Source of the DNA: a virus
Virus record (IMG/VR): IMGVR_UViG_3300026484_000007
Span: 1-64,000 of that record
Reading direction: 5' to 3' (one strand)
Length of the DNA stretch: 64,000 bases
A program made the translations under genes and the position numbers. Below the pieces are notes generated by a model. It saw only the letters and a program-made list of their open reading frames with translations. It was not told where the DNA came from and did not search any database. Positions within the stretch are counted from its first letter, which is position 1; the number at the start of each line of letters is the position of its first letter. Positions 55,905 through 64,000 of the stretch are shown piece by piece.

Positions 55905-58148
55905 ATGGGTACAACAACAACTACAACAACAATAAATTCACCAAAACCGATGTTCGATTTAAAATCCGAGTTATCAAAAAAATTTAATACTGATAAATCT
56001 TCACATTCGCAGCTTTTTCCAAACCCTGTTTCTACTAATAATACTCCTACTAGTACTAGTACAGATAATAGCTATACAATTAAGAATTACGCAAATCTAT
56101 CTCAACCAACTAACGCGTTTGAAAATTTTAAAAAGTTGGTAAGTTCTATTGGTGTAAATCTTGGCGGGAGCCTTGGGAATTTTGCTCCTTATATCAATGG
56201 AAATTATATAATTCTTATGGAACATGGAGCATGGACTAAAGTAACGCCAAATAATTTTGATATAGCTAAGGGTATGGTTAGTACAATATCGGAATCGAGT
56301 AATACGCATACATCTTCTTTCTTAGATGGTCTAAATGAAATTAAAAATCAACAGACATTTGTGACGTTAGCGACCGACGTTGCGTTACCTGAACCTATAA
56401 AAGAATTTATAATGGTAAGTTCGCGAAATCCCGCGTTAACCATTTATGATAAAGATACCGTTTTAACAGATTTTTCTATATCATATCTTGATAATTATGA
56501 TTTAAATTTAATTCAATATTACGAAGTTTGGCATAAATTTATTGAATTTTATAAGCGAGGATATATTTGGTATAACGATAAAGGTAGAAAACGACAATCT
56601 TATATTGAGGCAAATTGTGGTAATTCCAAGTTCTCAAAATATTTTTATTCTTTGCCTTATTTAAATAATTTATATATTTTAGCATTTGATATGGATATGA
56701 ATATTAGAGCAGCGTTTTTGATCCCTGGTATAAAACCAACATCAATGCCTCTAAAGCAAATTCTTGGAAATCGTGGTCAAAATCGAATGACTACGTATTC
56801 GATTCAGCATAAAAGTACTGGGCAATTGATTTATAAATTTTATAAAAATTCAGAACATTTTTTTAAAGAAGCAAATCAAAAATCAGAAAACGACAATTCT
56901 ACATCCGTTCCTAATGAATTCAATTTAGCTGCAAAAATAGTAAATTTATTCGATTCGACATCTTCAGAAAATATTAAGAATACAGGTTCAACTAAAACTA
57001 ATTCGAATGATTGTAAAGCGAGTTTTGCCAATGGAAGTTCGACTAAACCGATACCTACAACTCTTGACGAATTAAGAGAAGCATTGAAAAATTGTAAAAA
57101 TCAGGCTACGGAAGATAAAACTTATTGCGCGAAAATAAAAGATCGGCTGCAAGCAAAATTAGCTGCAGAAGGTATTCAACTTGGCCAAAATTTTAATACC
57201 AGCGAAATGGAAAATAAAATCAAAGAATTCAAAGAAAAATATGCGGAAAATGAAAAGAAACGTTTAGCAAGTTTAGCAAAAATTGAAGCTGTTTCAAAAA
57301 ATATTGACAATATGATAAAAGATTATGAAGATGAGAAAGATGACATTGCTGAAGAAATGAGAGAAAAAAATTGTAGTAATGATTCTACGATAGAGGGATG
57401 CGAAAGTTTACAAACGAAAATGACAGAATTAACTGAAAAAATTGATAAGTTAAAAAATTTCAAAGAAAAAATTAAAAGATCTGATAAAGATGGGACCGTT
57501 GACCCAGATTTTATTATGGGGCTCGATGCAGATTATGAAAAAGTAGCTGATGTTTTTACTGATACTTTTCCAATGGTTCAAGCGTCTAAAAAAGCAATAT
57601 CACCAAATTCAAAATCAGACAGAGAAAACCCTGTATCAAAAATTAATAAATTTTTTACAGATAATAAAATTGATAGCGATTCGCCACCGTTGCTTTCAAA
57701 TGACGGGACAGAAGTTAAAGATTTGACGACGCAAGTCCTCGTTAATGGTAAACTTCAAACAATAAAAATTAATGGTTCTGGAAATAATTCAATTAAAGTT
57801 ACTGGTAATCAAGTTTATGCTGTGCTTTATGAAGTGCTTTTAGCTCAAGGTCATACTAAAAAGCAAATCGAAGAAGCAATTGAAGTCAAAAGAGATGGTC
57901 AGGGTAATATCGTTGACATCAAAGATACTGGTAAAGGAATTTTCAATTTACCTGAAAGAGTAAATGAGCAACTTACCGTCTCAATTGCGAAGCTGTTAGT
58001 TACTCATCCAGAGTATTTTGGAGAATCAGAAATAAAATCAAATACAAAGCCTCCAATACCAGTTAAAAAAGGAAAGTATTTAGCAATCAATTCAGCAAAT
58101 AAAGAAGCAATTGAAGCGCTTAATGAGATATACGAAGCACACAATTAA
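55905..58148 (+). CDS. Putative tail-tube initiator/baseplate-associated protein
   Basis: The 747-residue protein has a Thr/Ser-rich flexible N-terminus (first 60 residues) before a folded part. LTDFSISYLDNYDLNLIQYYEVWHKFIEFYKRG, YLNNLYILAFDMDMNIRAAFLIPGIKPTSMPLKQIL and MTTYSIQHKSTGQLIYKFY follow the strand pattern of tube/tube-initiator proteins (gp54/gp48/gp19 type, 'yy..W..f...G...ld......v..p.siP'). After residue 340 there is a linker and a long charged coiled coil (ENKIKEFKEKYAENEKKRLA), then a C-terminal alpha/beta part. Neighbouring gp6-like and fibre genes support a baseplate role. AAAGGATGATATGAA precedes ATG 55905. Confidence 0.4.
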   Translation: MGTTTTTTTINSPKPMFDLKSELSKKFNTDKSSHSQLFPNPVSTNNTPTSTSTDNSYTIKNYANLSQPTNAFENFKKLVSSIGVNLGGSLGNFAPYINGNYIILMEHGAWTKVTPNNFDIAKGMVSTISESSNTHTSSFLDGLNEIKNQQTFVTLATDVALPEPIKEFIMVSSRNPALTIYDKDTVLTDFSISYLDNYDLNLIQYYEVWHKFIEFYKRGYIWYNDKGRKRQSYIEANCGNSKFSKYFYSLPYLNNLYILAFDMDMNIRAAFLIPGIKPTSMPLKQILGNRGQNRMTTYSIQHKSTGQLIYKFYKNSEHFFKEANQKSENDNSTSVPNEFNLAAKIVNLFDSTSSENIKNTGSTKTNSNDCKASFANGSSTKPIPTTLDELREALKNCKNQATEDKTYCAKIKDRLQAKLAAEGIQLGQNFNTSEMENKIKEFKEKYAENEKKRLASLAKIEAVSKNIDNMIKDYEDEKDDIAEEMREKNCSNDSTIEGCESLQTKMTELTEKIDKLKNFKEKIKRSDKDGTVDPDFIMGLDADYEKVADVFTDTFPMVQASKKAISPNSKSDRENPVSKINKFFTDNKIDSDSPPLLSNDGTEVKDLTTQVLVNGKLQTIKINGSGNNSIKVTGNQVYAVLYEVLLAQGHTKKQIEEAIEVKRDGQGNIVDIKDTGKGIFNLPERVNEQLTVSIAKLLVTHPEYFGESEIKSNTKPPIPVKKGKYLAINSANKEAIEALNEIYEAHN

Positions 58149-58208
58149 TATATATAATACATATAATACATATAATTAATATAATCTATACAATTTTAAG
58201 GAGAATTA

Positions 58209-60677
58209 ATGGCAATTCAAAGTTACGAAAATAATATTTTGAAATATCAGCAAATTGTTCAAGATAATTTTAAAGTACAAAACCCACATTTATTGAAAAC
58301 TGGAGTTCTTGGAACTCTTGTTAATATTCTTGCTCTTCAAGAATACGATACTTTCGATTATTACAATAAAGTATTTCAAGAAAACAATCCATCATTAGCA
58401 AAAGATTTTAATTCAATGTTATTCCATTCGAATTTTTACAACGTTGATATTACTTTTGCTGAACCTGCGACACTTAGCGTGTATCTTCAAATTCCAAAAA
58501 TCAATACGGATAATATTAGATATTATGAATACACTATTCCAAAAAATAGTCCATTTATTTCAAAAGATGGGATGGATTTTATTATTGAATCAGAAGTAAG
58601 AATTATTCAATCTCAATCTAAAATTAAAGCTTATCAATACACTAGCACCGAAGGTAAAGTGGATTGTAATATTATTACAAGCACTGATTTTTATGGTAAT
58701 GAGGTGTATCTGGTTCAGATCAATGATGTAAAACAATACAGAAGACGTTTTTATAAATACACTGTTCCTTTTTATCAATTTGGAAGTACCTTTAATTTTG
58801 ACGTTTCTGTTAAATCGTATAAAGAGATTTATCAGATAAATGCTTGGTTAAATGAAAATCCAGATTCTCCAATTGATGAGTTAACTCTTGATAAATTTTC
58901 ATCTATTGAAATTAGTCCATCTTTTGGAATAAAAGAGATGAATATTAAATACTATCAATTCGGTAGTTCTCGTTATGATTATGATCTGTTTTTAGATATC
59001 AAAGATTCTACATTATCATTCAAAACAGGAAATGGAATTAATGGAATTTATTTACAGCCTGGTCAAGAAATTATAATTGAGACAAAAAATACTTTAGGTG
59101 AATACGGGAACGTAGAAAACATTGAATTCGCTATCGAAAACGTGATGGTTACTACTGTAGATTTAGATGGTAAGCAAAGTGTATACAACACTGTTCTTAA
59201 TGGATTTTCAGTTAATGGAGCGTCTGGAGGAAAATCAGTTGAAGATATTGAAAGTATTCGAAGTAAGATCTTCAATAAAATAAAAATAAGAAATGGTATT
59301 GTTACGCAAGCAGATTTCGAATCTGTTTTTTCAAATGAAGGAATTAATCCTTTTATTGATGTGAAATTTATCAATAATAATACTACGGTTTTCGTGTTTA
59401 ATGTTTTAAAAGATAATGGCGAAGTTATTCCAACAACGGCTTTAAACATTTCAGAAGTTAATCTATCAAATGATCCTTTTTATCCAACGATGGTGGTAAA
59501 TGATCAAGAATTTATTTCACCTTTTTATTATAAAAAATTAAATAATAATATTACTCAAGCTTTTATGGTAGATACTAATATCGAAGTTCCATTGTTTACG
59601 AGCGCAACTGTTGATCAAACCGTTCGTTTAAATAATGAAATTAAATTATTTATTACTTATGATTTTATTGATCGAAAATCATATATAAAAATCGAAGGCG
59701 CTCATGATGATTATACTTATAAATTAAGTTGTAATTTATTTGACGTAGAATTAAATTTTGGAAATAATTTTACTTACGAAGTTAATACTCGATACACTGA
59801 TAGCTTTTGTATTATAAATAATTACCTTTATGATTTTACTATTGACGTTTATGATCCTAATGGGATCAAAGTAATTACATTTTTCAATTACGAATCTGAA
59901 GATCGACGATATTATCAATTAATTCCTCAGCAAGAAATTTATAAATTTTATATTGAAATTGAAGCTCAAGACATTGAACCTCAAGAAACATCAGCAGCTT
60001 TAGATTATTTAGATAATGAATTTGCAAGTATTATGAACACGATTGAATCGTTATACGAGCCGATAAAAGATGGGGAATTATCTTACGCTCTTAGATTACC
60101 ATTTATTTCAAAAGATTATTTTGATAAAACCGATTATCAAAAACTATATTCTATTTTGGATTCTTTCTTTAAAATAAATAAAAATAAAGAAAATTTTCCT
60201 TTAACAACTAGAGTTCAACAAACGTTTTTTAATACTGTCGATATTGATCCTAAATATCAACCGTTTTTATTTGAACAAAGCAGTATATTAATCAATAATC
60301 CAAAAATACCTATCATGATGGATGTTGTAATTGATAAACAACAATTGATCTTAAGTAGATACGATTCCGAATATGATTTGGAATTCGATATACAATTAAA
60401 AACAATTGAATTTCTTAAAAAGAAAGAAGGATTTGAGATAGAATTTTACGAATCTGAATTAGAAGATTATTTATATAATTACTATAATGAAGATAAAAAT
60501 TTTCCATTATTGAAAAATATAAATATCAAATCTCCTTCGATGTTCGTGATAAATAACCCTGACGATATTTACTATAATATGTCGAAAGAACTTACAATAA
60601 AAGAAATTTTAGATTTCATACCACCATATTTTTATTATGATTATGAAAATATCATAATTAATCCAATTTTAAATTAA
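58209..60677 (+). CDS. 6: Baseplate wedge protein (gp6 / baseplate J-like)
   Basis: The 822-residue protein has the diagnostic segment GFSVNGASGGKSVEDIESIRSK followed by IRNGIVTQADFESVF (residues about 335-380). It matches the 'GasGGkdaEsieeiR...R.VT..DYe' motif of baseplate J and T4 gp6. The N-terminal part has SVYLQIPK...RYYEYTIPKNSPFISKDGMDFIIE, as in gp6-like wedges, where a beta domain precedes the motif. T4 gp6 is 660 residues; here an extra C-terminal part of 200 residues with many acidic helices is present. It would dimerise to form the hub-surrounding ring of the baseplate. TAAGGAG precedes the start. Confidence 0.75.
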   Translation: MAIQSYENNILKYQQIVQDNFKVQNPHLLKTGVLGTLVNILALQEYDTFDYYNKVFQENNPSLAKDFNSMLFHSNFYNVDITFAEPATLSVYLQIPKINTDNIRYYEYTIPKNSPFISKDGMDFIIESEVRIIQSQSKIKAYQYTSTEGKVDCNIITSTDFYGNEVYLVQINDVKQYRRRFYKYTVPFYQFGSTFNFDVSVKSYKEIYQINAWLNENPDSPIDELTLDKFSSIEISPSFGIKEMNIKYYQFGSSRYDYDLFLDIKDSTLSFKTGNGINGIYLQPGQEIIIETKNTLGEYGNVENIEFAIENVMVTTVDLDGKQSVYNTVLNGFSVNGASGGKSVEDIESIRSKIFNKIKIRNGIVTQADFESVFSNEGINPFIDVKFINNNTTVFVFNVLKDNGEVIPTTALNISEVNLSNDPFYPTMVVNDQEFISPFYYKKLNNNITQAFMVDTNIEVPLFTSATVDQTVRLNNEIKLFITYDFIDRKSYIKIEGAHDDYTYKLSCNLFDVELNFGNNFTYEVNTRYTDSFCIINNYLYDFTIDVYDPNGIKVITFFNYESEDRRYYQLIPQQEIYKFYIEIEAQDIEPQETSAALDYLDNEFASIMNTIESLYEPIKDGELSYALRLPFISKDYFDKTDYQKLYSILDSFFKINKNKENFPLTTRVQQTFFNTVDIDPKYQPFLFEQSSILINNPKIPIMMDVVIDKQQLILSRYDSEYDLEFDIQLKTIEFLKKKEGFEIEFYESELEDYLYNYYNEDKNFPLLKNINIKSPSMFVINNPDDIYYNMSKELTIKEILDFIPPYFYYDYENIIINPILN

Positions 60678-60690
60678 ATAAGGAGTTCCA

Positions 60691-63600
60691 ATGGCAACTG
60701 ATTACGATATCACTATAGATGATTTCAATACTGGAGATGAAGCTACTACATCTAATGAAGCAAGTACTCCTACTAATGAATTAGATTTAATTCCTGTTAG
60801 TAGTTTAACCATTGAAGATATTAAAAATTATATTACAAAAATCGCTGATAACGCTGGTCTTTTAACGACTGATGAAATAAAAGATCTTATCGCTCAAACT
60901 TTAAATACTCTTGGAGTTGTTAAAAGTTCTGATATAATCGAATTAGCGAAAGAAGCATTAAATGAAGCTGGAGCAATGAATACTGATGATATTCAAAAAT
61001 TCATTGTCGATACAATAGTTCAAAAAATGATAGAGCTGAATGATAATATGGATTATATTAATCAAGTTAAAGATAATCTTCAAAAGCAAATCGATTATAC
61101 AGCTCTTGAAATTAAAAAAGTAAATGATGATATAAATTCTAATTCTGGGGATATCTTCAGAATCAAAGATGATTTAAATAATAAATATCAAATTCTAACT
61201 TCAGCAATTGAATCTTTAGAAGATACAATTAATACTATCATTGATAATGATACTTTTTATAAAACAGTAGTTTTTGAACAAGAAGCAAGAATTGCTGCAG
61301 ACGAAGAAATTAAAAATGAATTAATTTCTCAAATTTCTAACGTTGTGGCTCAAATCAATAATACTAATAATAATTTAGAAATTTTCAAAAATCAATTTAA
61401 TCAAGAAATTACTGAGATTAAAAATGATGTTACTATAAAATACAACGATATTGTTCAAGAAATTTCTAATATCCAAGTTAGCTTAACTGCGGAAAAATCT
61501 AAGTTAGATACTTTATTACTAAGTACAAGTGATCTTCAATCTAAATTAGATCTTATAAGAACTTTTGATGAAGATGGAAGTATTAATGACTTAGTATCTA
61601 AAGTAGAAACTTTAATCAATGATTTAAATCAAGAAATTTCTAAAGTTCAAGAAATTGAATCTAATATAGATACTACTATTAAAAATTTAACTGATAATTA
61701 CGATTCTAAAATATCTGATTTAGAATTCAAAATCTCTATGGAAGGTACTAAAAGATCTGCTGCAGATCAAGAAATACAATCCAAAGTGGATGCAGAAGTT
61801 CAAGAAAGAATTAACGATGTTCAAACTTTAAAAGTAGCTATCGATGATCTTAAAAAATATGCTGAAAAATTAAATTTTTCTACAACAGAAGTAGTAAATT
61901 CTTTAAAAGATTTAATTAATGAAAACAATGAATCTATTTTAGATAAAATCAATAATGAAGAAAAATTAAGATTGGCTGCAGATAGTACTCTTCGATCAGA
62001 TATGAAAGAAGAATTTGCTAAAATCTATGATAAAATATCTAATATAGATCAAACTGAAGAAATCGCTGAGATACAATTATCCATTAATAAAATTAATGAA
62101 AGACTTACTGGAGATGAAGCTAAATTTTCTAATTTATCAAACACAGTAAAACTAGTTCAATCCACTGTTAATTCTTTTGAAAATTCTATGAGAGATACAA
62201 TTAAAACATTTATTTCTCAAGAGCAAATGGATAGAGATGCTGCTATCTTAAAAACTCAAGAAAATATTATTAGTACTTATAACGCAAAACTTGCAGAGAT
62301 TGAAACATTAAAAACCGAAATTAAATCCTTACAAGATTTAATTAATACTACGATAACTTATGATGCAACTGAAGCAGATCAAAGTTTAGTGGCAAGCAAT
62401 TTAAATACTATTCTAAATAAATACAACGATCTTGTTACTCAAATTAATGATATCAATACTGAGTTAAACTCGATTGATGCAGAGTACACAAATAAATTAA
62501 ATTTAATGGATCAATCAATTGATTTATTAAAAAATGATTTTAATACTTTAATTACAAACGAAGCTAACGCAAGAATTGCTCAAGATAATATTTTAAATGA
62601 TAATATTAATGAAGTTAATACTAAAGTTATAGAAATTGTTGGAGGTTTAACGTCTGACAATACATTCCCTGAAATAAACAATAAAATTTTATTAAATCAA
62701 AATAAAATTGAAACTCTTGATAATAACATTAAAGATGTTTACGATAATTTAAATAATAAATTCATGAGTCTTATAAATGACTTAAAAGATTCAATTATTG
62801 AATTTAATAATTCATTATCAAATGAGATCGAAAATAGATCTAATGCTTTAGGGGAAATTGCTAATAAATTATTAGATGAAAGTACTGATAGAGCAAAAGG
62901 AGATCAAGAAATTTTAGATTTACTTGCGCAAGCAAAATCTGAAATCGAGACTGGAATTTCCGATAACTCTACTAAAATTAATCAAGAAATTCAAGATAGA
63001 GCTAATGCGATCACTGCGCTTGATGATAAGTACACTGAGATTACTAATCAGAATCTTGCAAAGATCAATGATACTATCACTGATTTAAATAATGAGATTC
63101 AAACAAGAGTATCTGAAGATAAAGTTATTTCTGATAAATTAGATCAAGAAATTCAAGATAGAGTTCTTGCAATTAACACTGTTGTTCAAAAAATTGCTGA
63201 TGAAGCGAAACTTAGAAACGACGCTGATATCAATCTTACAAATGAAATTTCAAATATTAATGCTAAATTGAGTGCGATCTTTGATGGATCAACTGTAGAT
63301 CTTGATAGTTTCAAAGAAGTAGTTGATTATATTAATAAATTAAAGAATGATGAAGACGAAATCATCACAAACTTAGTTGATCAAGTTAATGCGAAGTACA
63401 CTGAAGTTAATCAATTAATTCTTGATAAAGAAAATGAAATTAAATCTGACCTTAGCGCTTTAGAAGATAAAGTTAATACTGAAGCAGAAATTCGATCTCA
63501 AGCAGATACTGTTTTAACTGAAAATATTAATAAAGAAGTTCAAGCAAGACAAGATGCGATTGCCCTTCTTAATAATACAATAAATAATATTAATTTAACG

Positions 63601-64000
63601 ATTACCAATAATCATAATGAAGTTCTTTTAAAAATTGATCAAGAGGTTCAAGATAGATCTACCGCAGATCAAGAAATAAAAGATTTAATAAGTGATACTA
63701 AAGATTCTTTTAATACTAAAGTTTCTGAAATTAATAATGCGTTAGTTCAAGAGGTTCAAGATAGAAAAGTAGCTGATACTGATCTTAAACAGATCACTGA
63801 TAATATCCTTCAAGATATTTCTGATAAATACAATATTTATCTAAACGACAGCAACGCTATTCATAATGAATTTACTAATATTTATGGTGGAGCACCAGAA
63901 GATTTTAGAAACTTCGCAGTAGTAAAAAATACAATCGATAATAACGAAGCGTATTTTAAAAAGGCTGTATCAGATTTAGATAATAAGTATAAAAATATTA
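60691..64000 (+). CDS. Very long coiled-coil tail fibre protein (3' end outside window)
   Basis: The gene starts at ATG 60691 behind AAATAAGGAG and is open for over 1100 codons to the window edge. After a short Asp/Thr/Ser-rich start (DYDITIDDFNTGDE) it is nearly all coiled coil. Recurrent units of 'QEIQDRxxAxxxL' type appear: KRSAADQEIQSKVDAEVQER, EIQDRANAITALDDK, EIQDRVLAINTVVQK, EVQDRSTADQEIKDL, EVQDRKVADTDLKQI. Units of this kind form phage fibre shafts. LSAIFDGSTVDLDSFKEVVDYI is another common fibre motif. No DNA copies of the SFLD palindrome are evident. It is probably a proximal long tail fibre, with the receptor-binding end outside the window. Confidence 0.7.
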   Translation, partial: MATDYDITIDDFNTGDEATTSNEASTPTNELDLIPVSSLTIEDIKNYITKIADNAGLLTTDEIKDLIAQTLNTLGVVKSSDIIELAKEALNEAGAMNTDDIQKFIVDTIVQKMIELNDNMDYINQVKDNLQKQIDYTALEIKKVNDDINSNSGDIFRIKDDLNNKYQILTSAIESLEDTINTIIDNDTFYKTVVFEQEARIAADEEIKNELISQISNVVAQINNTNNNLEIFKNQFNQEITEIKNDVTIKYNDIVQEISNIQVSLTAEKSKLDTLLLSTSDLQSKLDLIRTFDEDGSINDLVSKVETLINDLNQEISKVQEIESNIDTTIKNLTDNYDSKISDLEFKISMEGTKRSAADQEIQSKVDAEVQERINDVQTLKVAIDDLKKYAEKLNFSTTEVVNSLKDLINENNESILDKINNEEKLRLAADSTLRSDMKEEFAKIYDKISNIDQTEEIAEIQLSINKINERLTGDEAKFSNLSNTVKLVQSTVNSFENSMRDTIKTFISQEQMDRDAAILKTQENIISTYNAKLAEIETLKTEIKSLQDLINTTITYDATEADQSLVASNLNTILNKYNDLVTQINDINTELNSIDAEYTNKLNLMDQSIDLLKNDFNTLITNEANARIAQDNILNDNINEVNTKVIEIVGGLTSDNTFPEINNKILLNQNKIETLDNNIKDVYDNLNNKFMSLINDLKDSIIEFNNSLSNEIENRSNALGEIANKLLDESTDRAKGDQEILDLLAQAKSEIETGISDNSTKINQEIQDRANAITALDDKYTEITNQNLAKINDTITDLNNEIQTRVSEDKVISDKLDQEIQDRVLAINTVVQKIADEAKLRNDADINLTNEISNINAKLSAIFDGSTVDLDSFKEVVDYINKLKNDEDEIITNLVDQVNAKYTEVNQLILDKENEIKSDLSALEDKVNTEAEIRSQADTVLTENINKEVQARQDAIALLNNTINNINLTITNNHNEVLLKIDQEVQDRSTADQEIKDLISDTKDSFNTKVSEINNALVQEVQDRKVADTDLKQITDNILQDISDKYNIYLNDSNAIHNEFTNIYGGAPEDFRNFAVVKNTIDNNEAYFKKAVSDLDNKYKNI

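Noticed and set aside
1-64000. CRISPR arrays, insertion sequences, inteins or homing endonucleases
   Set aside because: No regularly spaced repeats with unique spacers, no transposase motifs, and no intein or HNH/GIY-YIG signatures were seen, including at the ends of the polymerase fragment.

Overview
The window is the structural (virion) part of a large, very AT-rich, T4-like contractile-tail phage genome. The basis is the combination of a T4-type prohead protease, a major capsid protein, a gp18-type sheath with a tail-tube gene, a gp6/baseplate-J protein, a gp26-like zinc protein, an OB-fold spike, a PAAR tip, a family-B polymerase fragment and a phage-type tRNA cluster. Almost everything is on the + strand, with AAGGAG-type ribosome binding sites. 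A candidate inner/outer-membrane spanin pair with a lipobox points to a Gram-negative host. The composition and the radical-SAM and sugar genes would fit a Campylobacterota host, but that is an inference.

Layout. 1-4.6 kb: a small-molecule/sugar island (radical SAM/SPASM-like C-terminus, DegT/DnrJ-type aminotransferase, NodB deacetylase, unknown, NAD-dependent epimerase). 4.8-6.1 kb: only the central part of a T4-type DNA polymerase. 6.2-15 kb: the head module (protease, three linked internal or scaffold-position proteins sharing a small EF-hand-like domain, major capsid protein, glycine-zipper protein). 15-17.8 kb: SNF2 helicase and a small gene. 17.86-18.4 kb: five good tRNAs (Arg, Ser, Asn, Thr, Gln) and one degenerate tRNA. 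18.9-21.7 kb: gp26-like gene and candidate spanins. 22.1-32.3 kb: baseplate wedge candidates, sheath, tube, spike. 32.3-47.5 kb: large virion proteins, fibres/adhesins, PAAR tip and several unknown proteins. 47.5-53.3 kb: a Gly/Ser-linker giant and an acidic scaffold candidate. 53.3-55.8 kb: a minus-strand island with two unknown genes and a probable structured RNA. 55.9-64 kb: tube-initiator-like protein, gp6-like baseplate protein, and the start of a very long coiled-coil fibre that runs off the window.

The most unusual property is a set of short dispersed sequences. (i) A palindrome with core ATCT-A/T-run-AGAT occurs as terminator-like hairpins and also, in frame, inside many genes, where it reads as SFLD, SKKD or DLKKI; two adjacent genes (36375-38480) are saturated with it. 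(ii) A strand-specific tag, GTCGTTAGAAAAAAT, directly follows the U-tract of most terminators. (iii) A roughly 130-150 bp imperfect inverted repeat (centre AGTTCTAAAA...TTTTAGAACT flanked by GATATATA/TATATATC) lies at the 5' end of several transcription units. (iv) A four-way-junction RNA with two C(UUCG)G tetraloops has its own late-type promoter and T-tract. Together these look like a phage-specific RNA punctuation and regulation system.
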